Below, in pieces: positions 16,996-24,762 of a stretch of 64,000 bases of DNA (its first letter is position 1; the number at the start of each line of letters is the position of its first letter). Origin of the DNA: Paracoccaceae bacterium (GTDB lineage Bacteria; Pseudomonadota; Alphaproteobacteria; Rhodobacterales; Rhodobacteraceae); contig CACPBQ010000003.1 in the NCBI GenBank assembly GCA_902632125.1, positions 44,406-108,405 of the forward strand. The letters are read 5' to 3'. The notes beneath the pieces are model-generated. The model had not been told where the DNA came from, searched no databases, and worked only from the letters and a program-made list of their open reading frames with translations. A program made the position numbers and the translations under genes.

Positions 16996-17970
16996 ATGAG
17001 CGCGGCTGAAGTAAAAGAACTATTTTACAACGCGACCAACGCTAAAATAGTATATGGACATGACGAAGGCTTTGCAGAAGAGACCTTACGACAAGCTGTC
17101 ACTCTTTCAAGTACACTTACAGATCACGTCTGGCCCTTCATAACGGCCTACCGGTTAGCTCATTTATTATTCCGTAAAGCCAAACTTCAATCGGACTTTG
17201 AAGAAATTTTAAAACTGGTTGAGTGGGCAGAGGGATCTTCTTCCAAGTATATTTCAATACACTCCAAGTTTTTAAAATTTTCAGCGTTGAACAGACTTAG
17301 AATGCTGGGGATCCTCGGGCTGTCCGAGCGACAGAAGGTTTGTCTCGACCAGATTATAACGGAAATCGGACATTTACAGAGGGTGTCAAACAGCACTGAC
17401 TACTTTAATAAACCGGTACAGGGCGATTTTTTTAATATTCTTGAATATCTAATTTACAATTCCGAAGGGGATTTTGAGTATCCGGAAGGCATCGGCTACG
17501 ACGAAAATAATATTTTATTCCCAAGGCGTACCAACGATGCTTGGCGCTTAATTGGGCCAGCTGGACCCCTTGACGAATTCACCTACAATGCCGAGATTGG
17601 AAAACTGGAGCTGGAACGATTTGTATCTGAACACAGTGCTATGGGATGGTTTATACTTGGCGGTGATCAGGATGGAATTTTCAAAGATACCTCTACTAAG
17701 CCGGAAAAGCTCCCTCAAAAAATCCGTTTACTTTTAAAAATAATAAATTCTGGACCCTCAGGTGTCAGAGCATCAGAATTGGCAGACTTATGGGGGGGAA
17801 GCGAAGGTGACCCAGAAAGCTCGGCGAGAAAAGCAAGACAAGATATAGTTAATTATTTTGGAATAAGAGATTTGTTTTTTAAAACTAGTCAGGGCGGCGC
17901 TGGCACATCCTGGGCAATAGATAGGAATATTAAAATATATGGTCTGGTCAATATAAAAGAATTAGGTTGA
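16996..17970 (+). CDS. Hypothetical protein with C-terminal winged-helix-like region
   Basis: About 324 aa, unrecognised. The N-terminal two thirds are helical (AETLRQAVTLSS, FITAYRLAHLLF). The last 90 residues (KLPQKIRLLLKIINSGPSG, then ASELADLWGG, then SARKARQDIVNYFGI) look like a winged helix that could bind DNA. The start is uncertain: ATG at 16996 with GGGG 7 nt upstream is preferred; in-frame ATG at 16975 and TTG at 16954 are alternatives. Downstream partner of the preceding unknown gene. Confidence 0.55.
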   Translation: MSAAEVKELFYNATNAKIVYGHDEGFAEETLRQAVTLSSTLTDHVWPFITAYRLAHLLFRKAKLQSDFEEILKLVEWAEGSSSKYISIHSKFLKFSALNRLRMLGILGLSERQKVCLDQIITEIGHLQRVSNSTDYFNKPVQGDFFNILEYLIYNSEGDFEYPEGIGYDENNILFPRRTNDAWRLIGPAGPLDEFTYNAEIGKLELERFVSEHSAMGWFILGGDQDGIFKDTSTKPEKLPQKIRLLLKIINSGPSGVRASELADLWGGSEGDPESSARKARQDIVNYFGIRDLFFKTSQGGAGTSWAIDRNIKIYGLVNIKELG

Positions 17971-18041
17971 TTTTTTTCCTGCTTTTTTCCTGCTTTGTTT
18001 GTTTAGTTAAATTTTCATAACTTAAAAAAAGGGTTTTTGTT

Positions 18042-19151
18042 ATGAAATATAAATTTGAAAATCTGATCGTATCATATGGATCAAATACAAACCTTGATGA
18101 TCTTAATGAGTTTGCTAGGAGACAGGGTTACCTTAAAGAACATTTTTATTTCGAGGCTGTCGTCAAAGTACCAGACTATAAATTAGCTTTTGATACTAAT
18201 TCAAACAACAGGGGTGGAGGTGTTTTAAACATCCAGCCAGCAATTGGTCATGTTACCGAAGCAGGTCTGTTCAGCACTGATGAAATTGGCCTTTCTATTC
18301 TTAGAAAAAAAGAAGGGGTTCCTTACAAATACGAGGAAAAACGAATTATTGTGCTTGATTATAATGGGACTGAAATCCCGGCTCTTACCTATATCGTGAA
18401 ACCAGAATTAAGAAGGCCTTTTTTTGTGCCAAGCAATGACTACCTTCAAATTTGCGAAGAGGGCTATAAGCGTTTTGATATTGATCCTTACAATTTATAT
18501 CTGGCGGCAGCCAATGAGCAACTTCAACCAGTATCTGCCTTGTTTTCCTATGGAACATTCCAGAGAGGAGAAGAGAGGTTTCCGGTTATCAAACAATATG
18601 GTTTAAGCTGCGCTTTAACTGCTTTCTGTTTTGGAAATTTATCAACCAACGGGAAATATCCCGCTCTGGATCTCATGGGAGAAGGTTTTTCCAGAGGTGA
18701 TTACTTTCGTTCAGATAATATTGAAGCGTTGCTCAACCAGGCTGATGTTATTGAAGGCTTTGAAGGTTTTGGATCTAATGCGAACCTATTTCGGCGGACA
18801 TGTGTTGATGTAGATGTCGGTGGAGTTGGTCAGCGTAAAGCATGGATGTACGTCATGGACTCACAACTGGAAACAAAACTTCCAGACAATGACTGGCGAG
18901 CATTCAAAGGTAACAGGAGAGCATTTGCTGCTGAACTAGTGAGAGAACATTCTTCTAAAGTTGATGACTTTTACGAAGGGGTCACTGAAAATTATTTTCG
19001 GTTTGGTAGGGCTGACGGAAAAACAGCACCTCTCTCTCAGGATGAAATTATTGAGCTTCTTTTAGATGAGCAAAGTTTGACGGAGAGAACCATGGCTCAG
19101 GTGTCCAATTGCTGGACTGTTCTGACCCAAGTTGAAAAGGAGGTGTCATAA
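18042..19151 (+). CDS. Tandem gamma-glutamylcyclotransferase-fold protein
   Basis: 369 aa with two GGCT/AIG2-like domains. Domain 1 (about 8-125) has the nucleotide-like loop SYGSNTN and the acid Glu in LRKKEGVPYKYEE (E91), followed by ALTYIV. Domain 2 (about 166-285) has LFSYGTFQ and DVIEGFEGFGS with a candidate catalytic Glu near 238, then AWMYVM. About 80 helical residues close the protein. Families with this fold cyclise gamma-glutamyl peptides or amines. The stop shares a base with the next gene (TAATG). A bacterial double-domain version coupled to a regulator is unusual; substrate unknown. Confidence 0.65.
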   Translation: MKYKFENLIVSYGSNTNLDDLNEFARRQGYLKEHFYFEAVVKVPDYKLAFDTNSNNRGGGVLNIQPAIGHVTEAGLFSTDEIGLSILRKKEGVPYKYEEKRIIVLDYNGTEIPALTYIVKPELRRPFFVPSNDYLQICEEGYKRFDIDPYNLYLAAANEQLQPVSALFSYGTFQRGEERFPVIKQYGLSCALTAFCFGNLSTNGKYPALDLMGEGFSRGDYFRSDNIEALLNQADVIEGFEGFGSNANLFRRTCVDVDVGGVGQRKAWMYVMDSQLETKLPDNDWRAFKGNRRAFAAELVREHSSKVDDFYEGVTENYFRFGRADGKTAPLSQDEIIELLLDEQSLTERTMAQVSNCWTVLTQVEKEVS

Positions 19152-19570
19152 TGCCTAACACTAGCCAATATAAATCGGTTTCTGTTTCAAAAGATACCTA
19201 TGAAAATCTTCTTCTCATGGCTGAGTTCGAAAAACGCAATCTTAGTCAGCAATTAAGTTTATTGATTGACGTTGAGTTAGACCGGCTGACTTCGCCACTT
19301 GCTGATAAAAAGGATGACTTTAATATTCATAAAGGTACGAGGACAACCAAGGATAGATATGCTCGTAGAGCTCTGGACAAGTCAAAGAATGTCAGATCGT
19401 CCTTGAATAAAAAAGAGGACTTTGATGTCCTGCAAGCTGTTAAGGCAACCAAAGAGCGATATGTTCGTAGAGCTTTGGAAAAATCAAAGAATGTCAGTTG
19501 CGCTTCAAAACTATTAGGGTTGAAAAACTATCAAACTCTACAAAATTGGATGCGAGAACTGGAAATCTAA
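19151..19570 (+). CDS. Small DNA-binding protein: ribbon-helix-helix N-terminus, Fis-type HTH C-terminus
   Basis: 139 aa. Residues 7-46 (YKSVSVSKDTYENLLLMAEF onward) look like a CopG-type ribbon-helix-helix, the fold of many antitoxins. Residues 53-81 and 87-115 are a tandem repeat. Residues 108-139 (KSKNVSCASKLLGLKNYQTL) look like a Fis/NtrC-type recognition helix pair. Coupled by TAATG to the double GGCT protein, so it may regulate or neutralise that protein. Hairpin-forming sequence (CCACGC...GCGTGG near 19605-19624) follows the stop. Confidence 0.6.
   Translation: MPNTSQYKSVSVSKDTYENLLLMAEFEKRNLSQQLSLLIDVELDRLTSPLADKKDDFNIHKGTRTTKDRYARRALDKSKNVRSSLNKKEDFDVLQAVKATKERYVRRALEKSKNVSCASKLLGLKNYQTLQNWMRELEI
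19307..19495 (+). repeat. Internal tandem duplication in the RHH/Fis protein
   Basis: Two 29-residue units, 19307-19393 (KKDDF...KSKNV) and 19409-19495 (KKEDF...KSKNV), offset by 34 codons. By hand alignment 17 of 29 residues are identical, and the similarity is visible in the DNA (cgtagagct and tcaaagaatgtcag recur). The conserved core is RYxRRALxKSKNV. Confidence 0.8.
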
Positions 19571-19671
19571 GTCGGTATTGGTAAGGGTTATTCCACACCC
19601 TCTAGACCACGCCACGGGGTGCGTGGACCAAAAAAACCCCGCACTTTATTTTAGATAATAGGTAACAGGTA

Positions 19672-19905
19672 TTATTTACCCAAAATGGAACTCTCAACTT
19701 GAATATTTAATATCTGAGAAGATTTACTGATCACACAACCTCTGTACTCTGGCTCATGCCCTTTGTAGCCTTGCTCAAGGCAAAAATTTGAAGCTTCATT
19801 CATTACTTTATCAAAATTCTTTTTCGATCTTTCAATTTTGCTCTCTGTAGGATTAGAACAAGCAGAAACCAAAGTTAACACAAGATATAATTTAAATATT
19901 TTCAT
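19672..19905 (-). CDS. Small predicted lipoprotein, 77 aa
   Basis: Signal peptide MKIFKLYLVLTLVSA followed by the lipobox Cys (LVSAC), then a charged mature part with Cys at about 46 and 59 (NFCLEQGYKGH, YRGCVISK) that could form a disulfide in the periplasm. AGGGAAAG precedes the ATG at 19905; an in-frame start 14 codons upstream would destroy the signal-peptide geometry. Unknown function. Island context, minus strand, downstream of the exonuclease gene. Confidence 0.65.
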   Translation of the reverse strand: MKIFKLYLVLTLVSACSNPTESKIERSKKNFDKVMNEASNFCLEQGYKGHEPEYRGCVISKSSQILNIQVESSILGK

Positions 19906-19998
19906 AACACTTTCCCTAGAAATCAGCTCCGTCAACAAGTCGAACAAAGGAGAACATTTTGTTAGCTGCTGACGGAGCTGAAGTGGGCACCGGAGAAC

Positions 19999-20814
19999 TT
20001 AGTGCCGCGTCTCACTTAACTCAGTTAATGCTCTGGGTTTTTTAACTATGCGATCAAGCTCGTTGCCGACTGCGCCAAAATTTTCCCAGTCTACCTGAGA
20101 GCCAAATTTAGCAATGTGATATTTTTCAACGCCTCTGGTTCCGATGAAGTCAAAAAGTGCTTTACTCGATGCACCAAAACCTTCTGGAGTAAGTTCCGCT
20201 GTAGTCATCATCCAACGAAGCATGAGACCTGCTGTGTTCAGAACATCTAGCTCACAATAATCGGCAATCTCAGAAAGTTTGCCCTCCTGATATAACCGGG
20301 CAACATCCGAACCATCGACATCCATCTTCCCCGGAAAACCAATCGAGGATGCGGCAAGGTCAAGAGGAATTGGAGGACATGCACCATAATTTGTCATCGA
20401 GTCCATAAGGTCTAGATGCCAGTTTTTAGAATACCGCTGCGTATAGCAATTCCATTTATCACCAGCATTAAAGTATGTTGGCATAGATAAACCGTGAACC
20501 ATGGACCGTTGCGCAATTACAGGCAGGTCAAATCTCCGCCCATTATAAGTAACAAGTCGCGGTTGAGCCTTATCGATTAACTGACTAAAATATCTTAGCA
20601 TGGACCGCTCGTCACCCGTTAGTGTCGTCATTGGTCCCGGTCTTACGTATCGTATATCACTAGCTCTGTCCCATCGAGCTGTTAAAACAGTGATACAAAC
20701 TGGCCTATGTGCGATAGGTGGCGGAAAACAATCATCATAAATCTCTTTAGGAAAAAGACTTTCATCTGTAATGGTTTCAATATCAACCACGGCAAAAACT
20801 TCTTTAGAGCGCAT
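19999..20814 (-). CDS. PolB-type 3'-5' exonuclease domain protein (DNA_pol_B_exo2-like)
   Basis: 271 aa. A DEDDy exonuclease related to the proofreading domain of family B polymerases: VVDIET (D11, E13), LVTYNGRRFDLPVIAQR with the second Asp, and YCELDVLNTAGL with the Tyr/Asp of motif III. HLDLMDSMTNYGA lies between. Length and motifs fit the stand-alone predicted exonuclease family. The start overlaps the end of the small upstream gene by 11 nt, so the two are coupled. Likely acts on ssDNA or RNA in the island's replication or defence. Confidence 0.82.
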   Translation of the reverse strand: MRSKEVFAVVDIETITDESLFPKEIYDDCFPPPIAHRPVCITVLTARWDRASDIRYVRPGPMTTLTGDERSMLRYFSQLIDKAQPRLVTYNGRRFDLPVIAQRSMVHGLSMPTYFNAGDKWNCYTQRYSKNWHLDLMDSMTNYGACPPIPLDLAASSIGFPGKMDVDGSDVARLYQEGKLSEIADYCELDVLNTAGLMLRWMMTTAELTPEGFGASSKALFDFIGTRGVEKYHIAKFGSQVDWENFGAVGNELDRIVKKPRALTELSETRH

Positions 20815-20974
20815 GATAACCTCCCTTACTGCCTTTGATTGCCAACATTGCTATATTTTCAGCCACTTCACCCTTGTGAACGTCGTCTCGCGTTTCACGA
20901 GGCGGTATCACTGGAAGTGTTGATTCAGGAAACAAAGTCAACTGTTGCTTTTCTGTATTTATTATTAAAACCAT
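20804..20974 (-). CDS. Small hypothetical protein upstream of the exonuclease, 56 aa
   Basis: Starts MVLIINTEKQQLTLFPESTL and ends in a Lys/Gly-rich tail (IKGSKGGYHAL). AAGGAGA sits 7 nt before the ATG at 20974, which decides the start against a longer in-frame version. QLTLFP resembles the QLxLF-type beta-clamp-binding motif, so it may tether the coupled exonuclease to the replication clamp. That is inference from a short motif. Overlaps the exonuclease start. Confidence 0.55.
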   Translation of the reverse strand: MVLIINTEKQQLTLFPESTLPVIPPRETRDDVHKGEVAENIAMLAIKGSKGGYHAL

Positions 20975-21070
20975 AATAGGTCTCCTTAAAAAAAAATTTA
21001 CTTTAAAGGAACCAAGAGGTATCATTATAACTGCTACGAAATCTGATACTCGGTTCCGAGTTGGGTTTCA

Positions 21071-21098
21071 GAAAGGCGGCTTCGGCCGCTTTTCTTTT
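21071..21098 (+). terminator. Orphan Rho-independent terminator with UUCG loop
   Basis: GAAAGGCGGC-TTCG-GCCGCTTTTC: a 10-bp stem (one G-U) with the very stable UUCG tetraloop, then TTTT. Works only for rightward transcripts, but the nearest rightward gene ends 1.5 kb upstream with leftward genes between. A second small hairpin, ACTCG-GTTC-CGAGT, lies at about 21045-21058. Suggests an unannotated rightward small RNA from about 20.99 kb. Confidence 0.75.
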
Positions 21099-21261
21099 AT
21101 CCAACACGAATCATATTTAGTTAAATTTACCAACACGTGCAAAATGTATACGTTTGTGGATAACGCGTTAATTACTATATATGGATAAAATCAAGAAATT
21201 TTCACTACATGTTGTGTTATTGGATGGATTTTTTAACTCATCGCCCTTTGCATAATTTTCT

Positions 21262-21498
21262 TCACCACCCAGCCACGTCAGAACACTCATTATAAGTGAG
21301 CTCGGGATGATACTCCTCACACCATTCCGAATAAGGATCAGGCCCCTCGTCGGGCAGCAAAGCCCAGCCAAATAAAATTATCCAGATTATGTAGGAACTA
21401 AGTATAGCTACTAGGATAAATGAGAGCTTAAAAGTAAATTCAAATATGCGCTCAAGGTTTCTGAGCCACCTCGGATTTATATCAGTTTTGATAGTCAT
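21262..21498 (-). CDS. Small single-pass membrane protein B
   Basis: 78 aa from ATG 21498: basic N-terminus (MTIKTDINPRWLRNLERI), one hydrophobic helix (FILVAILSSYIIWIILFGWAL), then an acidic tail with two Cys (WCEEYHPELTYNECSD). Basic-in topology would place the Cys tail in the periplasm. ATGA overlap with the preceding small membrane gene shows coupling. Function unknown; the architecture parallels its partner. Confidence 0.6.
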   Translation of the reverse strand: MTIKTDINPRWLRNLERIFEFTFKLSFILVAILSSYIIWIILFGWALLPDEGPDPYSEWCEEYHPELTYNECSDVAGW

Positions 21499-21719
21499 TG
21501 ATCGATACAATCGGAAGTGCCACAACTACCAATACTCGCCATGTTACCATCAAGAAAAAACAAAATTATTATTACTAATAACACCATTAATGTAAAAAGA
21601 GTTAAGCCTCCGACTATAAAAAAATCCCTAACAGACCTGCAATATTTTTTAAAAACGGGACTATTAAGATAATAATTTAATCGACGCTGCAAAGTGCGAA
21701 TTGCTGGTAGACTGCTCAT
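21495..21719 (-). CDS. Small single-pass membrane protein A
   Basis: 74 aa: N-terminal Arg-rich segment (RTLQRRLNYYLN, RSVRDFF), one strong membrane helix (LTLFTLMVLLVIIILFFL) and a short tail ending GSCGTSDCIDQ with two Cys. Together with its 4-nt-overlapping neighbour it forms a pair of similar layout (basic cytosolic part, one helix, short periplasmic Cys-pair tail). Such pairs can be phage-lysis, holin-like or surface-sensing proteins, but nothing decides between these. Confidence 0.6.
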   Translation of the reverse strand: MSSLPAIRTLQRRLNYYLNSPVFKKYCRSVRDFFIVGGLTLFTLMVLLVIIILFFLDGNMASIGSCGTSDCIDQ

Positions 21720-21771
21720 ATTTTCCGCCTCTGTTTAACCACAGATCTAGTAACAAAGGGCCGGTTTATTT

Positions 21772-22320
21772 TTAGTCATCAGAAAACCCTTCCTTAACAA
21801 AACGTTTCTTGGATCGCATATTAGCCATCTCTATGAAGTTATGATCCTTTGCTAAACTAGATCCCAAATAAAGGCTTTTAGGTGTTATACCAACCCGTCC
21901 AAGGTCCAATCGATCTGCATCCCAACAGGTTTGAATAGTAACATCACGGTCCAATCGACCCACAGAATGGTAACGACATGCATTCATCAGTTGATGGAGT
22001 TGGTGTTCATTTAGTCTAATCCATGTTCCAGCAATCATCTTCACAAAATCAGCGGCTCTGGGCCCATGATATAAGTCTAAACTTTCATTTTCACGCATCA
22101 CATCATGGACAAGCGCAAAGTGCTCGACAACTTCTATGTCTGCTCCATTTCCCTCAGCGAGTAATCTGCCATTTATTAGAACGCGCATCCAATGTTCCAA
22201 TCCATGGTCACCATTGTGGCTCAAGCGGTAAGTTTTCGCTAAAAAATCTATATAATTTTGCTGAACAACTTGTGAGGCGTTGGGAAACTCAAGCGACTTT
22301 CTTATCGCCTGAAATAACAT
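21772..22320 (-). CDS. HD-domain phosphohydrolase
   Basis: 182 aa with the HD superfamily ligand pattern: His in DHGLEHWMRV (H43), HD in FALVHDVMRENE (H72, D73) and Asp in TCWDADRLDLGR (about D134). LMNACRYHSVG supplies a further His. Stand-alone HD proteins act on nucleotides, often dNTPs, (p)ppGpp or cyclic nucleotides. Within a cluster of nucleases a nucleotide-depleting or housekeeping role is possible; not decidable from sequence. Divergent from the exonuclease I gene. Confidence 0.8.
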   Translation of the reverse strand: MLFQAIRKSLEFPNASQVVQQNYIDFLAKTYRLSHNGDHGLEHWMRVLINGRLLAEGNGADIEVVEHFALVHDVMRENESLDLYHGPRAADFVKMIAGTWIRLNEHQLHQLMNACRYHSVGRLDRDVTIQTCWDADRLDLGRVGITPKSLYLGSSLAKDHNFIEMANMRSKKRFVKEGFSDD

Positions 22321-22539
22321 CTAAATTTACTCACTTTATGCTGGTAGAAGTAAAATATTTTGGATGCTATTAAATATTTATTTTGAACGGGAATACCCCG
22401 TTTTAATGACTTTTTCATGTTTTTATCCTGCCCTTGTTTACCAGTCTTTGCTGGCTGAGAACTCAAGTCTAACATGAAAAATGATTCCTTCAAAATGGAC
22501 TAAGCTGAATCCTGCCGAGAATTTTAATTTACAAAACAG

Positions 22540-23946
22540 ATGAAATTGTGGCTTTCTTTAAAGATGACAGGATTTGTATTCTATGACTTTGAAACAACAG
22601 GAAGGTCTCCAGCATTTGATCAGGCACTTCAATTTGCCGCCATTTATACTGATGAGAATTTCGTAGAAATTGGAAGAATTAATATCAGAAGCCGTCTTTT
22701 GCCTTATATACTTCCGGCACCTAAGGCTTTGCAGGTCACAGGTATAGATCCAAACAATACATTAAATGCAGATCTCCCAAGTGCTTTTGAATTTGCGCAG
22801 AAGTTACAGTACCTAACAGAGAAATGGTCTCCTGCCTGCTGGATTGGTTATAACTCCGTAAGTTTTGACGAAAATTTTTTGAGGCAGATTTTTTATCAGA
22901 ATCTTCAGCCGAATATTTATGCAACCCAAAACCATGGAAATACTCGGCACGACCTGATGAACATAGTCTATGCGGTTTATGCACAGCACCCCGAAACTCT
23001 CATATGGCCAGAAGATCATACTGGAAAAAAAATATTCAAACTTGAAAAACTTGCTCCGGCTAATGGATTTGAAAATTTTAACGCTCACGATGCCCTGGCA
23101 GATGTTGAAGCTACTGTATTTATCCTTGCACTCATTCGGAAGCGTAATGAGACGTTTTTTAATGAAATAATGTCCATGAGTGATAAATCTTATGTAAGGA
23201 ACCTTTTACATTTATATCAACCAATGCAGGTTACTCTTCGGTTTGGGGCTCCTCCTCCAAGGCAATATTTTGGATGTCTGTGTGGGGTTCAGAAAAATGG
23301 TGGAAATTCCTTTGGCTTTTTTAATATTGAACAAGATGATCCAGTAAGCATTATTGATGCAGATCAGGCTGTAATTGATGACATTGTTAAGAATAAAGCA
23401 TCGTCAATTCGAACACTTCAGTTTAACAAAGCTTTGATATTTTCTCCTTTGGAAAATCCTGCCTCTGACTTAGTCCAAATCTGCAATATGATTAAGGACA
23501 ACCATGAGTTTAAATTCAGGGTTGCGACCGCGCTGGAGAGAAAATACGAACCTTCTGATCCTGAAGAAAAGGAGGTTGAAGACAGAATATATGATCAATT
23601 TCAAAGCCCTGATCAACCTTTACTTGAGCAGTTTCAGGATGCATCATGGGAACACCGGCTTGATCTTGTCCATGCAATGGAGGATACAAGATATCGGAAA
23701 CTAGGGATGCGCCTAATAGCCTGTCATGCACCGCATCTTTTGTCTAATTCTCAATCAGATGCGTTTGTTAATTTTATTAAGGATCGATGGGTGCATAATG
23801 AAGAAGCAAAGTGGCAAACAGCGGAAAAAGTTAGGAAATGGGTAGGCGAGAATGATAAAAAGTTAGATCCAAAACTGTTGGCAGCTTTTAATGCTTTTTA
23901 TTCCAGAAGGTTAAGCGAAGTCGGATTGGATTTTCCAGCCACTTGA
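22540..23946 (+). CDS. sbcB: Exodeoxyribonuclease I
   Basis: 468 aa, full-length ExoI, a processive 3'-5' ssDNA exonuclease. N-terminal DEDDh domain: FVFYDFETTGRSPAFDQ, WIGYNSVSFDENFLRQIF and NAHDALADVEATVFI. The middle SH3-like part and C-terminal helical domain (KLGMRLIACHAPHLL, AFYSRRLSEVGLDFP) match the family. ATG at 22540 or 22564 (MTGFVFYDF) may be used; neither has a good ribosome-binding site. ExoI is patchy in alphaproteobacteria, which fits its island location. Confidence 0.92.
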   Translation: MKLWLSLKMTGFVFYDFETTGRSPAFDQALQFAAIYTDENFVEIGRINIRSRLLPYILPAPKALQVTGIDPNNTLNADLPSAFEFAQKLQYLTEKWSPACWIGYNSVSFDENFLRQIFYQNLQPNIYATQNHGNTRHDLMNIVYAVYAQHPETLIWPEDHTGKKIFKLEKLAPANGFENFNAHDALADVEATVFILALIRKRNETFFNEIMSMSDKSYVRNLLHLYQPMQVTLRFGAPPPRQYFGCLCGVQKNGGNSFGFFNIEQDDPVSIIDADQAVIDDIVKNKASSIRTLQFNKALIFSPLENPASDLVQICNMIKDNHEFKFRVATALERKYEPSDPEEKEVEDRIYDQFQSPDQPLLEQFQDASWEHRLDLVHAMEDTRYRKLGMRLIACHAPHLLSNSQSDAFVNFIKDRWVHNEEAKWQTAEKVRKWVGENDKKLDPKLLAAFNAFYSRRLSEVGLDFPAT

Positions 23947-24047
23947 AATAGAAGTTAAACCAACTTATATCGATTTTAATGGCGATTTAATGACCAACTT
24001 GTGCGCCGTGCCATTGTGGCAAAAGCACTAAAGCGGAGGGACAGTTT

Positions 24048-24539
24048 ATGTCTACCACAAAACACAATTCTTTTATTCCAATGTCACCTGAGTTACTGCC
24101 TCGTCAGAAGTTAAACGAAGTTGTTACGGTTCCTAAACCACCCAAAGGCCTTACACCAAAAGTAGATTTGGATGAGCCTTTACTGCATAATCGACCTAAA
24201 GCATCACCCCGGAAAATCACTTTTCTGTTCAGTGTGGAATGGGCATGGTCACCAATGCATAATCGCATTGACAACTATTACTTAAACCCACGCCGCTCTG
24301 GATGGTTGCTATGGAATAATTGGGTCGAAGACGGTGGCTTTCCCTGGACATGGCATTGGGACCTTATGGCGTACGGTAATCGCTGTCGTGCAGATGCCAA
24401 GACTATCGCTTCTCATTTAATCCTTGAAGTTTGGAAGTTTGATGCAAGGTACCATCAGGTTGATCAGTTCCATTGGATTAATAATACTGGACTTATCAGC
24501 GTTGAAGAAATTCAAGCGATAGGAAGAAAAGTATGGTAG
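24048..24539 (+). CDS. Hypothetical protein, 163 aa, Trp/His-rich
   Basis: Unrecognised. GGAGGG precedes the ATG. A Pro-rich N-terminus (residues 10-55: PKPPKGLTPK, HNRPKASPRK) is followed by an aromatic-rich block (SVEWAWSPMHNRIDNYYLNP, WHWDLMAYG, FDARYHQVDQFHWI) with many His and Trp, suggesting a metal- or nucleic-acid-binding fold. Its end overlaps the start of a small, apparently frameshifted ORF. No signal peptide. Confidence 0.6.
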   Translation: MSTTKHNSFIPMSPELLPRQKLNEVVTVPKPPKGLTPKVDLDEPLLHNRPKASPRKITFLFSVEWAWSPMHNRIDNYYLNPRRSGWLLWNNWVEDGGFPWTWHWDLMAYGNRCRADAKTIASHLILEVWKFDARYHQVDQFHWINNTGLISVEEIQAIGRKVW

Positions 24540-24755
24540 GTTTTGATTTAGAAAATTTCGAGCAGTCTAAAATTAAATTACAAAAATTATCTAGGACCAA
24601 AACAAATCATATCAGAGTTGATAGCAACTCACGTATTTTCAAAAAATAGAAATCTAGCCATAGATGAGAGTAAAATTTTAACAATTTTAAAAACTGAAAC
24701 AAAAAAGAGAAATGATTATATTAGCCAAATAATGGACAAACTTAGTCGCTTCTAA
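24533..24755 (+). pseudogene. Small gene with apparent +1 homopolymer frameshift (about 73 aa if repaired)
   Basis: ATG at 24533 (AGGA upstream) starts MVGFDLENFEQSKIKLQK and meets TAG at 24647 after 38 codons. A second frame, lacking any start, is open before and after that stop: YLGPKQIISELIA, THVFSKNRNLAIDESKI, TKKRNDYISQIMDKLSRF, ending at TAA 24753. Removing one A from the A5 run at about 24582-24587 joins the two into one helical protein. It may be a decayed gene, a sequencing error or programmed slippage. Confidence 0.4.
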
Positions 24756-24762
24756 AAATATA

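Noticed and set aside
19591..19655. Hairpins after the RHH/Fis gene considered as a terminator
   Set aside because: The stems are short (5-6 bp) and alternative, and the poly-U tract is poor. Not called as a terminator.
21168..21371. 67-codon minus-strand open frame
   Set aside because: Overlaps the better-supported small membrane gene in another frame, with no ribosome-binding site of its own.
22302..22493. 63-codon minus-strand open frame before the HD-domain gene
   Set aside because: The last third has the aromatic/basic look of non-coding A+T-rich DNA, and it overlaps the HD gene start. Some chance of a real short peptide remains because AAGGA precedes an internal ATG.
23996..24040. 13-codon ORF MTNLCAVPLWQKH before the 163-aa gene, considered as a leader peptide
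   Set aside because: No ribosome-binding site and no attenuator-like hairpins.
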